Part shown: positions 38,096-46,613 of the stretch, piece after piece
How positions within the stretch are numbered: position 1 is the first letter of the stretch
Layout: each line of letters starts with the position of its first letter
NCBI RefSeq assembly: GCF_010092985.1
Contig: NZ_CP048106.1
Location: forward strand, 3,410,001-3,474,000
DNA from: Pontibacter pudoricolor
GTDB lineage: Bacteria; Bacteroidota; Bacteroidia; Cytophagales; Hymenobacteraceae
Length of the DNA: 64,000 nt
Reading direction: 5' to 3'
Notes under the pieces: generated by a model
What the model was told of the DNA's origin: nothing
Seen by the model: the letters and a program-made list of their open reading frames with translations, nothing else
The model's database searches: none
Translations under genes and position numbers: made by a program

Positions 38096-38376
38096 GAGAA
38101 ATAGATCAATATGAAAACCAATTAATTGGAAGTTGGGAATTTAAGGATGGGCAAATCAGAGAGGATTATATATCTCAGAGAATAAATTGGTTGATTAGTA
38201 ATTACCTTATAAGATTATGCTCAGATACAAGTGGGTGGTATATCCTTTACAAGGATCCTAACGATGGGCGTTTTTGGGAACTTTCTTATCCCGAAAGTAG
38301 CAGCCATGGAGGTGGGGCTCCATCATTAATAAATTTATCTTATGCAGAAGTAAAAAAAAAGTATGCGTTGGAGTAA
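38092..38376 (+). CDS. Imm27-like immunity protein
   Basis: 94 residues matching the Imm27 pattern: ENQLIGSWEFKDGQI, RINWLISNYL, GWYILYKDPNDGRFWELSYP and SHGGGAPSL. Cytoplasmic; coupled to tip 6 by ATGA. Confidence 0.8.
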   Translation: MREIDQYENQLIGSWEFKDGQIREDYISQRINWLISNYLIRLCSDTSGWYILYKDPNDGRFWELSYPESSSHGGGAPSLINLSYAEVKKKYALE

Positions 38377-38610
38377 TTAGTTATCATATAGCCAAAGCCA
38401 ATCTAACAAGGAAAGGCATTAGTTATAATAATAGCTTTTATCTAAAGAATAAATTACTACAAAGAATATGTGTTGGTAGGATGATGTGGCGTTCGTGGCC
38501 TCATTTAGCAATGCGAAACTTTTATTCAGCTCTTCCTTGCACGATGATTTTATTCAACCTTTTCAAGCCCTTACCACTTATAGTAATCTATTATCTAGAA
38601 ACGTAAGAGT

Positions 38611-38658
38611 GCGCCAGCCGGGCATACTTCGCATTTAAAACAATTACGAACCGTGGGG
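38611..38658 (+). repeat. Cassette leader, cassette 7
   Basis: GCGCCAGCCGGGCA ... CAATTACGAACCGTGGGG; 48 bp and the most diverged right half. A TAA at 38636-38638 precedes the hinge. Confidence 0.7.
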
Positions 38659-39547
38659 CCTGAACCTAGTAGGAATTGAAAGGCAGAACACACCGGATCA
38701 CTTGTTCCAGTACAACGGAAAAGAACGCCAGAAGGAGCTCGGCCTGAACTGGAGTGACTATGGGGCACGCATGTATGATGCCCAACTGGGCAGGTGGCAC
38801 ATAGTGGATCCAATGGCAGACCAGATGCAGGAATGGTCGCCTTACAACTATACCTTCAACAATCCGATTATTTTTACCGATCCAGACGGGATGGTGCCTG
38901 ACATTACCATCTATGGAGAGAACAATTCTAGTGTAACTGTTAAGACTGATTTAGTTGAGCTTTCAGTTGATGCTAGTTCTTTGGGAGTTGACTTTGGCGG
39001 TAATTATACTTTGTCTGGAAATGATGTTCTAATAGGAGCGCTAGATATTGTGGGTGTCTTTGACCCATCTCCTGTATCAGATGGGCTAGCTGCTACTTTA
39101 TCAGCGAAAAATGGCGACTACTGGGGAGCGGGAGCTAGCTTGTTAGGGGCTGTTGTTCCTTATGCTGGTGATGTCGCTAAAACTGGTAAAATTGCTAATG
39201 CAATTGATAATATCAGCGACGGAATTAAAGCCGCTGATAATATTAAGGATGCTAATAAAGCTGCTAAAGTTGATGCCCCATATAAAAGACCTTCTAATGC
39301 AACAACGAAAGCACAAAGGGAGAGTGTTCTGGGTAAGCCCTGCGTTGATTGTGGGAGTACAACAGGAAAAAGAGTGGCTGATCACAAGGAACCTTTAGTA
39401 AAAGAGCACTATAGAACTGGTAAAGTAGATAAAGAAAAGATGCGAAAGGTTGATTCTGTTCAGCCTCAATGTACTACCTGTTCGGCTAAACAAGGAGCAG
39501 AAATGAGTCAGTATTCTAATGAAATGAAGAAAAAACATGGATTATAG
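38639..39547 (+). CDS. Orphan RHS tip 7, HNH-type nuclease toxin
   Basis: Opens after TAA with [14 protein letters not shown]; first in-frame start codons TTG 38702 and ATG 38771. Core ends [10 protein letters not shown]. The C-terminal 75 residues hold [20 protein letters not shown] and [20 protein letters not shown]: Cys pairs plus ADHK, an HNH/treble-clef nuclease. The immunity gene begins 11 bp before the stop. Confidence 0.82.
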   Translation, partial: NNYEPWGLNLVGIERQNTPDHLFQYNGKERQKELGLNWSDYGARMYDAQLGRWHIVDPMADQMQEWSPYNYTFNNPIIFTDPDGMVPDITIYGENNSSVTVKTDLVELSVDASSLGVDFGGNYTLSGNDVLIGALDIVGVFDPSPVSDGLAATLSAKNGDYWGAGASLLGAVVPYAGDVAKTGKIANAIDNISDGIKAADNIKDANKAAKVDAPYKRPSNATTKAQRESVLGKPCVDCGSTTGKRVADHKEPLVKEHYRTGKVDKEKMRKVDSVQPQCTTCSAKQGAEMSQYSNEMKKKHGL

Positions 39548-39881
39548 CAATCAACAAAAAGAAATCTGTGAGAAGTATCAAATAGCTTTTCATGAAGCCC
39601 CAGCTAATCTTAAAGTTGGGATTTCTTTAAATGTTAAAGAAGGGGTGTTACCAATAAATGGTCTAAGGCACCAACCAGAAGGTGATACTTCAGGTTGGTA
39701 TATATGGGCTGGAGAAGAGTTTTCAGAAGATCCTGACTTTTTTGTTCCCTTACACATTGAGCATCTAGAATCATGGTGCCCTATTGTTTTAAAATTTTTA
39801 GGACTATCACCAGGATCAAGATTCTTAGTAACTCCAAATTTTGAAGATGTGTGGCAGGACGAAGCGCTGTTAAATACATAA
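39537..39881 (+). CDS. Imm33/DUF2185-like immunity protein
   Basis: 114 residues with [20 protein letters not shown] and [18 protein letters not shown], the pattern I associate with Imm33-type immunity proteins. Cytoplasmic, overlapping the HNH tip gene. Last + strand gene of the array, followed by a bidirectional terminator. Confidence 0.75.
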   Translation: MDYSNQQKEICEKYQIAFHEAPANLKVGISLNVKEGVLPINGLRHQPEGDTSGWYIWAGEEFSEDPDFFVPLHIEHLESWCPIVLKFLGLSPGSRFLVTPNFEDVWQDEALLNT

Positions 39882-39897
39882 AATGAAAATAAGCTAA

Positions 39898-39928
39898 AAA
39901 AACCCGCCCTTATCAAGAGCGGGTTTTT
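39898..39928. terminator. Bidirectional terminator at the array midpoint
   Basis: AAAAACCCGC / GCGGGTTTTT, 11-base loop, T-run on + and A-run (T on minus). Separates the converging halves of the array. Confidence 0.75.
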
Positions 39929-39963
39929 CTTTGAAATTTCATACGAACCAAATTATGATCTAC

Positions 39964-40278
39964 TTAAAACTGAAGGTAAAGCCGTCTTTTCTTCAATAAC
40001 CCTTTAAAAATAAGAAGAAGTAGTATCAATTTTGTTGGGTCACCTGCAGAGGAAAAAATGCCATTCTGTATGCTGTATCCAAACCAATTATCCTCAGATT
40101 CTTCATGTAACTCCCAAGATTTTTCTAAAGTCTCAACATCTGTGGCTTTTACATTTATTTCAACTACCCATCCAGGATTATCTGATGAGTAAATTTTTAT
40201 GCCCTCATCGTGTTCCCACTCTCCATCGCATTGGCTTGTGTACCACTGCTGTAGCCATACTAAAACATTATTTTCCAT
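39964..40278 (-). CDS. Imm53-like immunity protein
   Basis: 104 residues: NVLVWLQQWYTSQCDGEWEH, SSDNPGWVVEINVKATDVET and SAGDPTKL match the Imm53 pattern. Cytoplasmic. Starts 2 bp after tip 8 on the minus strand. Confidence 0.78.
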   Translation of the reverse strand: MENNVLVWLQQWYTSQCDGEWEHDEGIKIYSSDNPGWVVEINVKATDVETLEKSWELHEESEDNWFGYSIQNGIFSSAGDPTKLILLLLIFKGLLKKRRLYLQF

Positions 40279-40280
40279 TA

Positions 40281-41201
40281 CTATTTACCTATTGAAAGAT
40301 TTAAAGCATCCCTTAAAGTTTTTGGCATTTCCTGTGGTGTAGCAGGCCTAACGCCGCCAGGAATATTTTTACCTTGTGTATGCGGAGTAGGTACTGATGT
40401 ACCCGTTTTTTTATTTGTATGTGGCGCACCTTTCAGATTCAAATCTGTTCGTTGTACCTCGTCAAAGCCTGTAGGATTTTTAGTGTTAGGGCTATACTCT
40501 GCATGCTTTTTTACTGGTCCTGTATCTCCGTCTCTTTTAAATGTACTGTGAGGTCCAGATGCTGATTTATCTGGCTCCAAGTGGTTTTTACCTTTTGTTG
40601 CATTTACTCTTCCATTTTCATCAGTACCCTTCAGAATATTTGCCATAGCAGTCCCAGTTACTGATGCGCCATGAGCTGCAACAGCAACTCCTGCTACACC
40701 CACTGGCACAGTAACAGGACTAGCAGCCCCTCCTGTACTAATAGTCACAACTCCACTGCCTCCCGTAAGTACGACTCCTGCCGCAGTTTCGACTACCCCT
40801 TGAACAGCACTGATGTAGTCTCCTACTCTTTGTCCGGCTGCTACACTTGAATTCCACGCTTCGCGGCGTCCTGCTCCTCCTAAGTTGTTAGATGTAATGG
40901 CATTGGCAACTCCTGTCAAGAAGCCTAGACAGTCATCACAAGGTGCCATCCCATCCGGATCAACAAAGCGAGTCGGGTTGTCAAAAGCATAGTTGTAAGG
41001 CGACCATTCCTGCATCTGGTCTGTCATTGGATCCACTACGTGCCACCTGCCCAGTTGGGCATCATACATGCGTGCCCCGTAGTCACTCCAGTTCAGGCCG
41101 AGCTCCTTCTGGCGTTCTTTTCCGTTGTACTGGAACAAGTGATCCGGTGTGTTCTGCCTTTCAATTCCTACTAGGTTCAGGCCCCACGGATCGTAGTGCT
41201 C
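40281..41201 (-). CDS. Orphan RHS tip 8, polymorphic toxin type 24-like
   Basis: Starts at [14 protein letters not shown] (the frame stays open back to a TTG at 41231 through the leader). Core ends [14 protein letters not shown]. An Ala/Gly/Val-rich hydrophobic segment ([18 protein letters not shown]) precedes the toxin: [35 protein letters not shown] and [12 protein letters not shown], the pattern I know from polymorphic toxin type 24. Paired with an Imm53-like protein. Confidence 0.78.
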   Translation of the reverse strand, partial: EHYDPWGLNLVGIERQNTPDHLFQYNGKERQKELGLNWSDYGARMYDAQLGRWHVVDPMTDQMQEWSPYNYAFDNPTRFVDPDGMAPCDDCLGFLTGVANAITSNNLGGAGRREAWNSSVAAGQRVGDYISAVQGVVETAAGVVLTGGSGVVTISTGGAASPVTVPVGVAGVAVAAHGASVTGTAMANILKGTDENGRVNATKGKNHLEPDKSASGPHSTFKRDGDTGPVKKHAEYSPNTKNPTGFDEVQRTDLNLKGAPHTNKKTGTSVPTPHTQGKNIPGGVRPATPQEMPKTLRDALNLSIGK

Positions 41202-41229
41202 CGAAGAGCAAAAAAAGCTCAGCTGGCGC
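41182..41229 (-). repeat. Cassette leader, cassette 8
   Basis: Minus-strand copy: GCGCCAGCTGAGC ... GAG-CACTACGATCCGTGGGG; 48 bp, left half diverged. Confidence 0.75.
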
Positions 41230-41380
41230 AAGCGTAACTGAAGCCAATTATATCCTATAAAACCTCAACAAGATAGCCTTTAACTGCATTAAAGTCTGGC
41301 AGGCCGAGTTAAAGCACAAATTTTACTTTAACTTCTGAGGCTAGTTAAGCAGTAGTAACCTTTATTCTATGGCAGGATGA

Positions 41381-41427
41381 TCAAAAGTAATAGGCCTTTC
41401 CAAACAGGAAAGGCCTATTACTTTTGA
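41381..41427. terminator. Terminator of cassette 9 (minus)
   Basis: Perfect 21-bp arms (inner part AGGCCTTTCC/GGAAAGGCCT) with a 5-base loop directly after the tip 9 immunity gene. Confidence 0.75.
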
Positions 41428-41438
41428 TACCAAGGAAA

Positions 41439-41897
41439 TCAGAGTGTTAATTTCTCACATTTGCTAAATATGTATTTATTCTGCCTACAATTATATTTAA
41501 ACACACATTCAGTTCCTGCAGAATAAGTAAATATCAGCTCCCCATTTTCTCGTTTCTTAACAGAGTAATCGCCTACTCGGATCACAATAGAATTCTGCTC
41601 CAAATCAACAGGAGAAAGCATAATTAGCCGGAATGGTCCTTTTTTAGCTTTAAGTTCCTCTTCAGACAAATAGTTAATTCTATAGTCTTTGATTACAGCA
41701 GGCAGTTGGTCTCCAATATACTCCTTTTGTAAGACATTGAATTCTCTCAATTCTTGTTGATCGTAGACCTCCTGTTCCCACACCTTAGAATGGGCTTCAA
41801 TGCTTCTGACATAGAGATCTTTTAAAGTATTACCCTCTGATCCAATGGTAGAGAATAAGACACTAGCATAACAATAAAATAAGCTCAGTAAAATCAT
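41439..41897 (-). CDS. Exported immunity protein candidate for tip 9
   Basis: 152 residues starting with a signal-like hydrophobic stretch ([19 protein letters not shown]). Globular part includes [20 protein letters not shown] and [24 protein letters not shown] overlap with tip 9 and terminator after it. Likely periplasmic inhibitor of the JAMM protease tip. Confidence 0.65.
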   Translation of the reverse strand: MILLSLFYCYASVLFSTIGSEGNTLKDLYVRSIEAHSKVWEQEVYDQQELREFNVLQKEYIGDQLPAVIKDYRINYLSEEELKAKKGPFRLIMLSPVDLEQNSIVIRVGDYSVKKRENGELIFTYSAGTECVFKYNCRQNKYIFSKCEKLTL

Positions 41898-42802
41898 TTT
41901 AAGGCTTTTAATGGTATGGTTGCTATAACTCCTTGTTTATTATTGTAGATATAAATCGTGCCGCTGCCCATTCCAATAACGAAATTCTTCTGACCAGGTG
42001 TGCTTGTTTTTATGTCTGTTCCAGATGGTGGCTGTTGCCACATAGCTGTACCACCAGCAACTCTCAAGGTACCACTTGGATGAGTATGCATATTAGAAGT
42101 TCCTGGAACTTCAGGTATACTTACTGATGATGGCTTTTGCAATCTCAGGTCTCCTATTCCTCCGGGCTTAACTTCTGTAACAGTACCAGACTTATTATTA
42201 ATTGTAGCACCGTATTCTCTGTTGTTACTTACAGAAGTTCCTCCACTACCATCGTCTTTAGAAGCAACTTTCACCATTGCATCTACTGTTGACTTACTCC
42301 CAACATCTACTACATTTTTCATATGATCCCCTTGTAAATTTCCTGCACTAATTTCTGATTCTGTTTTTTGTGCGGCCTCACTTGAAATTGGGGTAGAAAA
42401 GCCTTTATCCGTACTAGGAAGATCATATAATTCAGATGATTTTTGAGTCGTTTTAATAACAAATATCCTATCAGGTTTATTATTTTCAACCCTTTGAATC
42501 TCTTTTCCCGCCTCGTTGTAATAAATATCATCCGGAGCCATTCCATCCGGGTCAATGAACCTGATAGGATTATCGAATGCGTAATTATAAGGAGAGTGTC
42601 GGCGCATCTGATCTGCTAATGGATCCACCACATGCCACCTGCCGATCTGGGCGTCATACATCCTGGCGCCGTAGTCCATCCAGTTCAAGCCCAGCTCCGT
42701 TTGACGTTCTTTGCCGTTGTACTGGAACTTGTGATCGGGCTTATTCTGGCGCTCGATGCCTGCCAGGTTCAGCCCCACGGATCGTAGTGCTACAGAAGGC
42801 AA
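41894..42802 (-). CDS. Orphan RHS tip 9, JAMM-type protease toxin
   Basis: The frame runs from a TTG at 42802; because one C is missing after GGGG (GTGGGGCTG instead of GTGGGGCCTG), the HYDPWG frame would stop at TGA while the [14 protein letters not shown] frame enters the core. After [11 protein letters not shown], the C-terminus has NMHTHPSGT and QPPSGTDIK, a JAB/JAMM zinc peptidase signature. Exported immunity protein follows. Confidence 0.75.
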   Translation of the reverse strand: MPSVALRSVGLNLAGIERQNKPDHKFQYNGKERQTELGLNWMDYGARMYDAQIGRWHVVDPLADQMRRHSPYNYAFDNPIRFIDPDGMAPDDIYYNEAGKEIQRVENNKPDRIFVIKTTQKSSELYDLPSTDKGFSTPISSEAAQKTESEISAGNLQGDHMKNVVDVGSKSTVDAMVKVASKDDGSGGTSVSNNREYGATINNKSGTVTEVKPGGIGDLRLQKPSSVSIPEVPGTSNMHTHPSGTLRVAGGTAMWQQPPSGTDIKTSTPGQKNFVIGMGSGTIYIYNNKQGVIATIPLKALK

Positions 42803-42821
42803 GAGTGTACCCAGTTGGTGC
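42773..42821 (-). repeat. Cassette leader, cassette 9
   Basis: GCACCAACTGGGTA ... TAG-CACTACGATCCGTGGGG; the block up to the GGGG run is identical to that of cassette 11. Confidence 0.85.
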
Positions 42822-43039
42822 AGCTTAATGCACCAAAGATAGGAGTTAAAGTTTATGAAAGGTGCCTTGTCTTACTAGATAGCACAAAGGAGTGAGTCCC
42901 ATGCAAAACTGCTACTTTTGATCTTGATTATTACCATCCAAACAACTGGTGAAAAATCAAAAGCCCAATCCTAATTAGAAAGGCTTCTGTAAATTTTAAG
43001 AGAAAATTAGCCACGGGCTAAAAGCATGTGCACAAGGCG

Positions 43040-43468
43040 CTACGAAATGTTCTCCATGATCTTTTTTATTACCATTTCATCAGATAAGTCCCAGTACCAC
43101 CATTTGTTAGGATTATTCTTTTCTTGCAAATACCTTCTGTAGTACCCTATTTTAAAAAGGTGTATTAATAGTCTAAAAGTCTTTTTTATCTCGTTATCGG
43201 GAAGATGAATTACTTTTTGAAAATTGCCATAATTCAGACCTCTCTTCAAAATCACACATGGAGTAAAAGTTTCTTTTAGTTTACTATTATAGATAGCTTT
43301 ATCAATGTCCTTTTCTGTAACCTTTGACTGGATAATAAGATTTTCAATTTCTTTAAGGAGTGCTACTTTACTTTCTGAGTCTAATGAATCAAACATTTTT
43401 ATAAGCGCATCTTCATTTGATACTCCTTGTCCAAACTGATTAATTAAGATTTCCTTCTCTATATTCAT
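43040..43468 (-). CDS. DUF5958-like immunity protein for tip 10
   Basis: 142 residues: LINQFGQGVSNEDALIKMFD, VILKRGLNYGNFQKVIHLPD and a KWWYWDLSD end, resembling DUF5958 proteins found beside polymorphic toxins. Cytoplasmic. Starts 2 bp after tip 10. Confidence 0.7.
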   Translation of the reverse strand: MNIEKEILINQFGQGVSNEDALIKMFDSLDSESKVALLKEIENLIIQSKVTEKDIDKAIYNSKLKETFTPCVILKRGLNYGNFQKVIHLPDNEIKKTFRLLIHLFKIGYYRRYLQEKNNPNKWWYWDLSDEMVIKKIMENIS

Positions 43469-43470
43469 GC

Positions 43471-44415
43471 TTATTTCTTTTTGGGAGATACAGTTATGTG
43501 GGGCTTAGTAGGATCAACTCCTCCTCTAAAAACATCAATCCTCCTTGGAAGATTATCTGCTCTTGATGGGGCTCCAGGTAATGAATTTTTAACTTTATCC
43601 CATTGCTTACTCGTCATTCCCTCTATTACATAATCAAAATCAGACGTTTCACTTGCTTTTCCGCTTGCTCTGCTGCCAACAACATGTATAGGTTTGTTTA
43701 TTCTATCAGCAGCATTCTGTATCCTTGAAATCCCTCCTTCAGCAATATCATTCGCAACAGTTGCATTTTTATTCATTTCATGCAACAATGCCATATCTAC
43801 TCCAGCTTCGCTACGCTTAAGAAGCCCTAATGCTCTACCAACATAAGGTGCCGCTTTTGCACCTATATATCCCAGACCACCACCCAAGGCAGCTCCAATA
43901 GCGACTTGGCCTAGATTAATGTTACCTGTATTCAGGTACTGATCGGCCGCGCTTCCGGCCGCTCCGCTTAAGCTACCTGCAGCCACTAGAGCTACGGTTC
44001 CAGTCCCTGCCGTAGCGATGGTAAGGTCTGCAACAGCTCCAGCAATGGCACCAGCAACAGCCCCCTTACCTGTACCTTTCCAGATGTTTTCGCCATCAAC
44101 AGCAGCCTTTACGCCACCAATTGCGGCTCCTACGACTGCTCCTATAACGGTTCCAACAAACTCTCCGTCAGGATCAATGTGATTGATAGGATCATTGAGA
44201 CAGTAGTTATAGGGACTGTATTTATCGAACTCATCTGCTCTAGGATCTACCGCATGCCACCTTCCCAATTGTGCATCGTACATCCTGGCCCCGTAGTCAT
44301 GCCAGTTCAAGCCAAGCTCCGTCTGCTTTTCTTTGCCGTTGTACTGGAACTAGTGATCAGGTACTCCCTGCTGCTCGATGCCCGCCAGGTTTAGGCCCCA
44401 CGGATCGTAGTGCTC
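43471..44415 (-). CDS. Orphan RHS tip 10, nucleotidyltransferase toxin
   Basis: Leader stop TAG, then [15 protein letters not shown] further in-frame TAG at 44350-44352 interrupts the hinge (PDH-stop-FQYN), so even an exchanged copy would need crossing over downstream of it; the frame is open from 44349 (first usable start TTG 44310). A glycine-rich hydrophobic segment precedes an NTase domain: [20 protein letters not shown] (GS motif and Asp-x-Asp). Predicted nucleotidyltransferase toxin. Confidence 0.75.
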
Positions 44416-44444
44416 CTAAAGGCAAGATAGTGTCCGGTTAACTC
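44396..44444 (-). repeat. Cassette leader, cassette 10
   Basis: GAGTTAACCGGAC ... TAG-GAG-CACTACGATCCGTGGGG; 49 bp, left half diverged. Confidence 0.75.
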
Positions 44445-44558
44445 AGCTAAAACTACTAGAGATAATAGTTTTATAATTTAATTATTATAGAAAGGACTAA
44501 ACCTAATTCACTTTAGGAGACTCATAATTGTTCATCCGAAACTTAAGAAGTTTAAATA

Positions 44559-44999
44559 CTACTCTAAAGTTATTGGTTTTTTATACTGATTAAGGTATAT
44601 GTTATGATAGTACCAATGCTTACTTATTGTAATATATCTTCCTCTCTTTAAGTCAGCCAAAAGATGATAGGGCTTCCCATTTATAGTTATGATAATTTCT
44701 AATCTTCTTTTATGTGGAAAAGGAATACTTTTGACTTCTTTCAAGTCCTTATCTAAGTGAACTATTTTGCCTTCTTTAGAATGAATACTAGCATCACGAC
44801 TTATATCAGAGATAGTGTCACTAAGTAAAATGGCTTTATCAACTATAGGTATGCCATTTACTGCTACTGAGACTGTATCATGTCTAAAACCTGATCCAAA
44901 AATTATATAAAAGCTATCTTTACCATTCTTAACTTGATTCGGAAAGGAGTAAAGGGGAAAGCACAATACAACTGCTGCAAAAATCATTAATAGCTTCAT
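44559..44999 (-). CDS. Exported immunity protein candidate for tip 11
   Basis: 146 residues with a clear signal peptide (MKLLMIFAAVVLCFPLYSF). Contains RLEIIITINGKPYHLLADLK. ATGA overlap with tip 11. Predicted periplasmic inhibitor of a metzincin. Confidence 0.68.
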   Translation of the reverse strand: MKLLMIFAAVVLCFPLYSFPNQVKNGKDSFYIIFGSGFRHDTVSVAVNGIPIVDKAILLSDTISDISRDASIHSKEGKIVHLDKDLKEVKSIPFPHKRRLEIIITINGKPYHLLADLKRGRYITISKHWYYHNIYLNQYKKPITLE

Positions 45000-45877
45000 T
45001 TCTGCCTCCCTCTATTTAAAGCTGGTATACTGTATAACATTTTTATTTTCTTTACTTGTTCTGCCTCAATTTTTGTTCCTGCTACAGGTTGGCCATTCGA
45101 GTTTCTATCTTGCGACTGATGCATTAGGTTACCTGGTAAGTCATTTGTCGTATATGGTGCCCCTGTTGCTGGATTTACTTCATTTTTGATATGGCCTAGA
45201 CCAGCACTATGACCAATCTCATGAGCACCTGTTCTTGCATAATTTGCGCCCTTTTCTAAATATATAACATTTTGCCCCACTGGCCCTTGGCCTTCTGTAT
45301 TTGTACCGGGTGCGTCTGTTATGCCTAATGTAGTAGCAACATCATCAACTATACGAATAGCATGATCACTACTATTCAAAGGATTATTCGCATCAGCAAC
45401 AGTTATATCGGTGGTAGTTTCAAATTCAATATTCTTATCCTTCCCCTTAAATGACTTCTCTATCTGTTTACTAACCTGCCCAGCAATTTTATTGAGCTGT
45501 TTAGAACTCATACCCTTACTAGTGTCGTCAACGACTTTTCCAGAAACATGTATCTGGTATAAATCCCTTCCTTTACTGCCTCCGCCTTTAATTATATTGA
45601 CTGATATGGAATCACCATTTATGTCTACATAATTAACTGGGTTGTTAGCCGTATACTGGTATTGATTAATTCCATAATACTTCTCTGCAAATCTATCTTG
45701 GGTATGGAATCTTCCCAGCTGGGCGTCATACATACGAGCCCCGTAGTCATGCCAGCCCAACCCTGAACCATCGGAAAACTCCCTGTCCTGCTTTTCTTTG
45801 CTGTTGTACTGGAACAAGTGATCGGGCGTGTTTTGCCGCTCAATACCAGCCAGGTTCAGGCCCCACGGATCGTAGTG
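44996..45877 (-). CDS. Orphan RHS tip 11, metzincin-type protease toxin
   Basis: Opens after TAG with [13 protein letters not shown]; the first usable in-frame start is TTG at 45817. The core is a different RHS subtype ([44 protein letters not shown]). The tip ends with GAHEIGHSAGLGH, a complete HExxHxxGxxH zinc site, and GNLMHQS (Met-turn-like). Exported immunity partner. Confidence 0.82.
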   Translation of the reverse strand, partial: HYDPWGLNLAGIERQNTPDHLFQYNSKEKQDREFSDGSGLGWHDYGARMYDAQLGRFHTQDRFAEKYYGINQYQYTANNPVNYVDINGDSISVNIIKGGGSKGRDLYQIHVSGKVVDDTSKGMSSKQLNKIAGQVSKQIEKSFKGKDKNIEFETTTDITVADANNPLNSSDHAIRIVDDVATTLGITDAPGTNTEGQGPVGQNVIYLEKGANYARTGAHEIGHSAGLGHIKNEVNPATGAPYTTNDLPGNLMHQSQDRNSNGQPVAGTKIEAEQVKKIKMLYSIPALNRGRQK

Positions 45878-45909
45878 CTACAGAAGGCAAGAGTGTACCC
45901 AGTTGGTGC
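45861..45909 (-). repeat. Cassette leader, cassette 11
   Basis: GCACCAACTGGGTA ... TAG-CACTACGATCCGTGGGG; 49 bp. Confidence 0.85.
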
Positions 45910-46190
45910 AGCTTATGTACATAAATATAAATGTTTAGATTAATATAGCTAATTGGAAATCATGAATTTAAATGCAGCACAAGTGAGTCAAAAACCAATC
46001 TCGATTTGTTGGCTGACATAACAAAGCGAGCATGCTGCGAACTCCCACTTATCGCGTTAATGGCTGTTACATCTGTAGCGGCTCAGGTTTTTGGGATAAT
46101 TGTGGAAAAACAGAAGCCTATTCAATAAGAACAGGCTTCTGTAGTTTGCAAGCAGAATGTAGACACGAGAAGCCCGCACCATGAAATCTA
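45878..46190. other. Spacer between the expressed RHS locus and cassette 11
   Basis: Leader of cassette 11, a spacer-element relative (GTCAGCCAACAAA, minus, 46007-46019) and the terminator of the main RHS operon at 46110-46142. No gene. Confidence 0.5.
46110..46142 (-). terminator. Terminator of the main RHS operon
   Basis: ACAGAAGCCT / AGGCTTCTGT with a 13-base loop, followed on minus by TTTTTCC. Confidence 0.65.
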
Positions 46191-46601
46191 TTATTTATTA
46201 GGTAAAGCCCATTCATTGTCTAAATTCTCAGCTTTTATTACATCTAATATCTCTTGATAACATGTAACCTTATCTTTTAATGGAATAGGTGAATCCTTCA
46301 GAAAGGTTGAGACATTATGTAATATATCATCTATATTCCTATTTTTTAAAATATTTATTTTACCACCTTCTCTAAGATAGAAAAAAGTAAAAGAGTCTGT
46401 TTCGTTAACACCAAAAGCAAAAATGCCATCTCCATTAGATTCCTTTACAATAGGTTTACACCATATAAAGTTTCTATCTCCTTTAGTTGCTACACCCTTT
46501 TCAAGAAGAAAGTAATAAAGTTCATCTGAACAACATTTTTTATCTTGATCAACAAAATGCATTTGTAAAAGCAGAACAAATATAATAGCTAACTTGTACA
46601 T
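46191..46601 (-). CDS. Exported immunity protein candidate for the main RHS effector
   Basis: 136 residues beginning with a signal-like stretch (MYKLAIIFVLLLQMHFV), then a mixed domain with DKKCCSDELYYFLLEKG and DSFTFFYLREGGKINIL. Lies 12 bp after the full RHS gene. Export suits a toxin tip with a zinc protease motif. Family unknown. Confidence 0.65.
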   Translation of the reverse strand: MYKLAIIFVLLLQMHFVDQDKKCCSDELYYFLLEKGVATKGDRNFIWCKPIVKESNGDGIFAFGVNETDSFTFFYLREGGKINILKNRNIDDILHNVSTFLKDSPIPLKDKVTCYQEILDVIKAENLDNEWALPNK

Positions 46602-46613
46602 ATATTTTTAAAA

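Noticed and set aside
41202..41231. Extension of tip 8 to a TTG start
   Set aside because: It is the translated leader; chance open frame as in tip 5.
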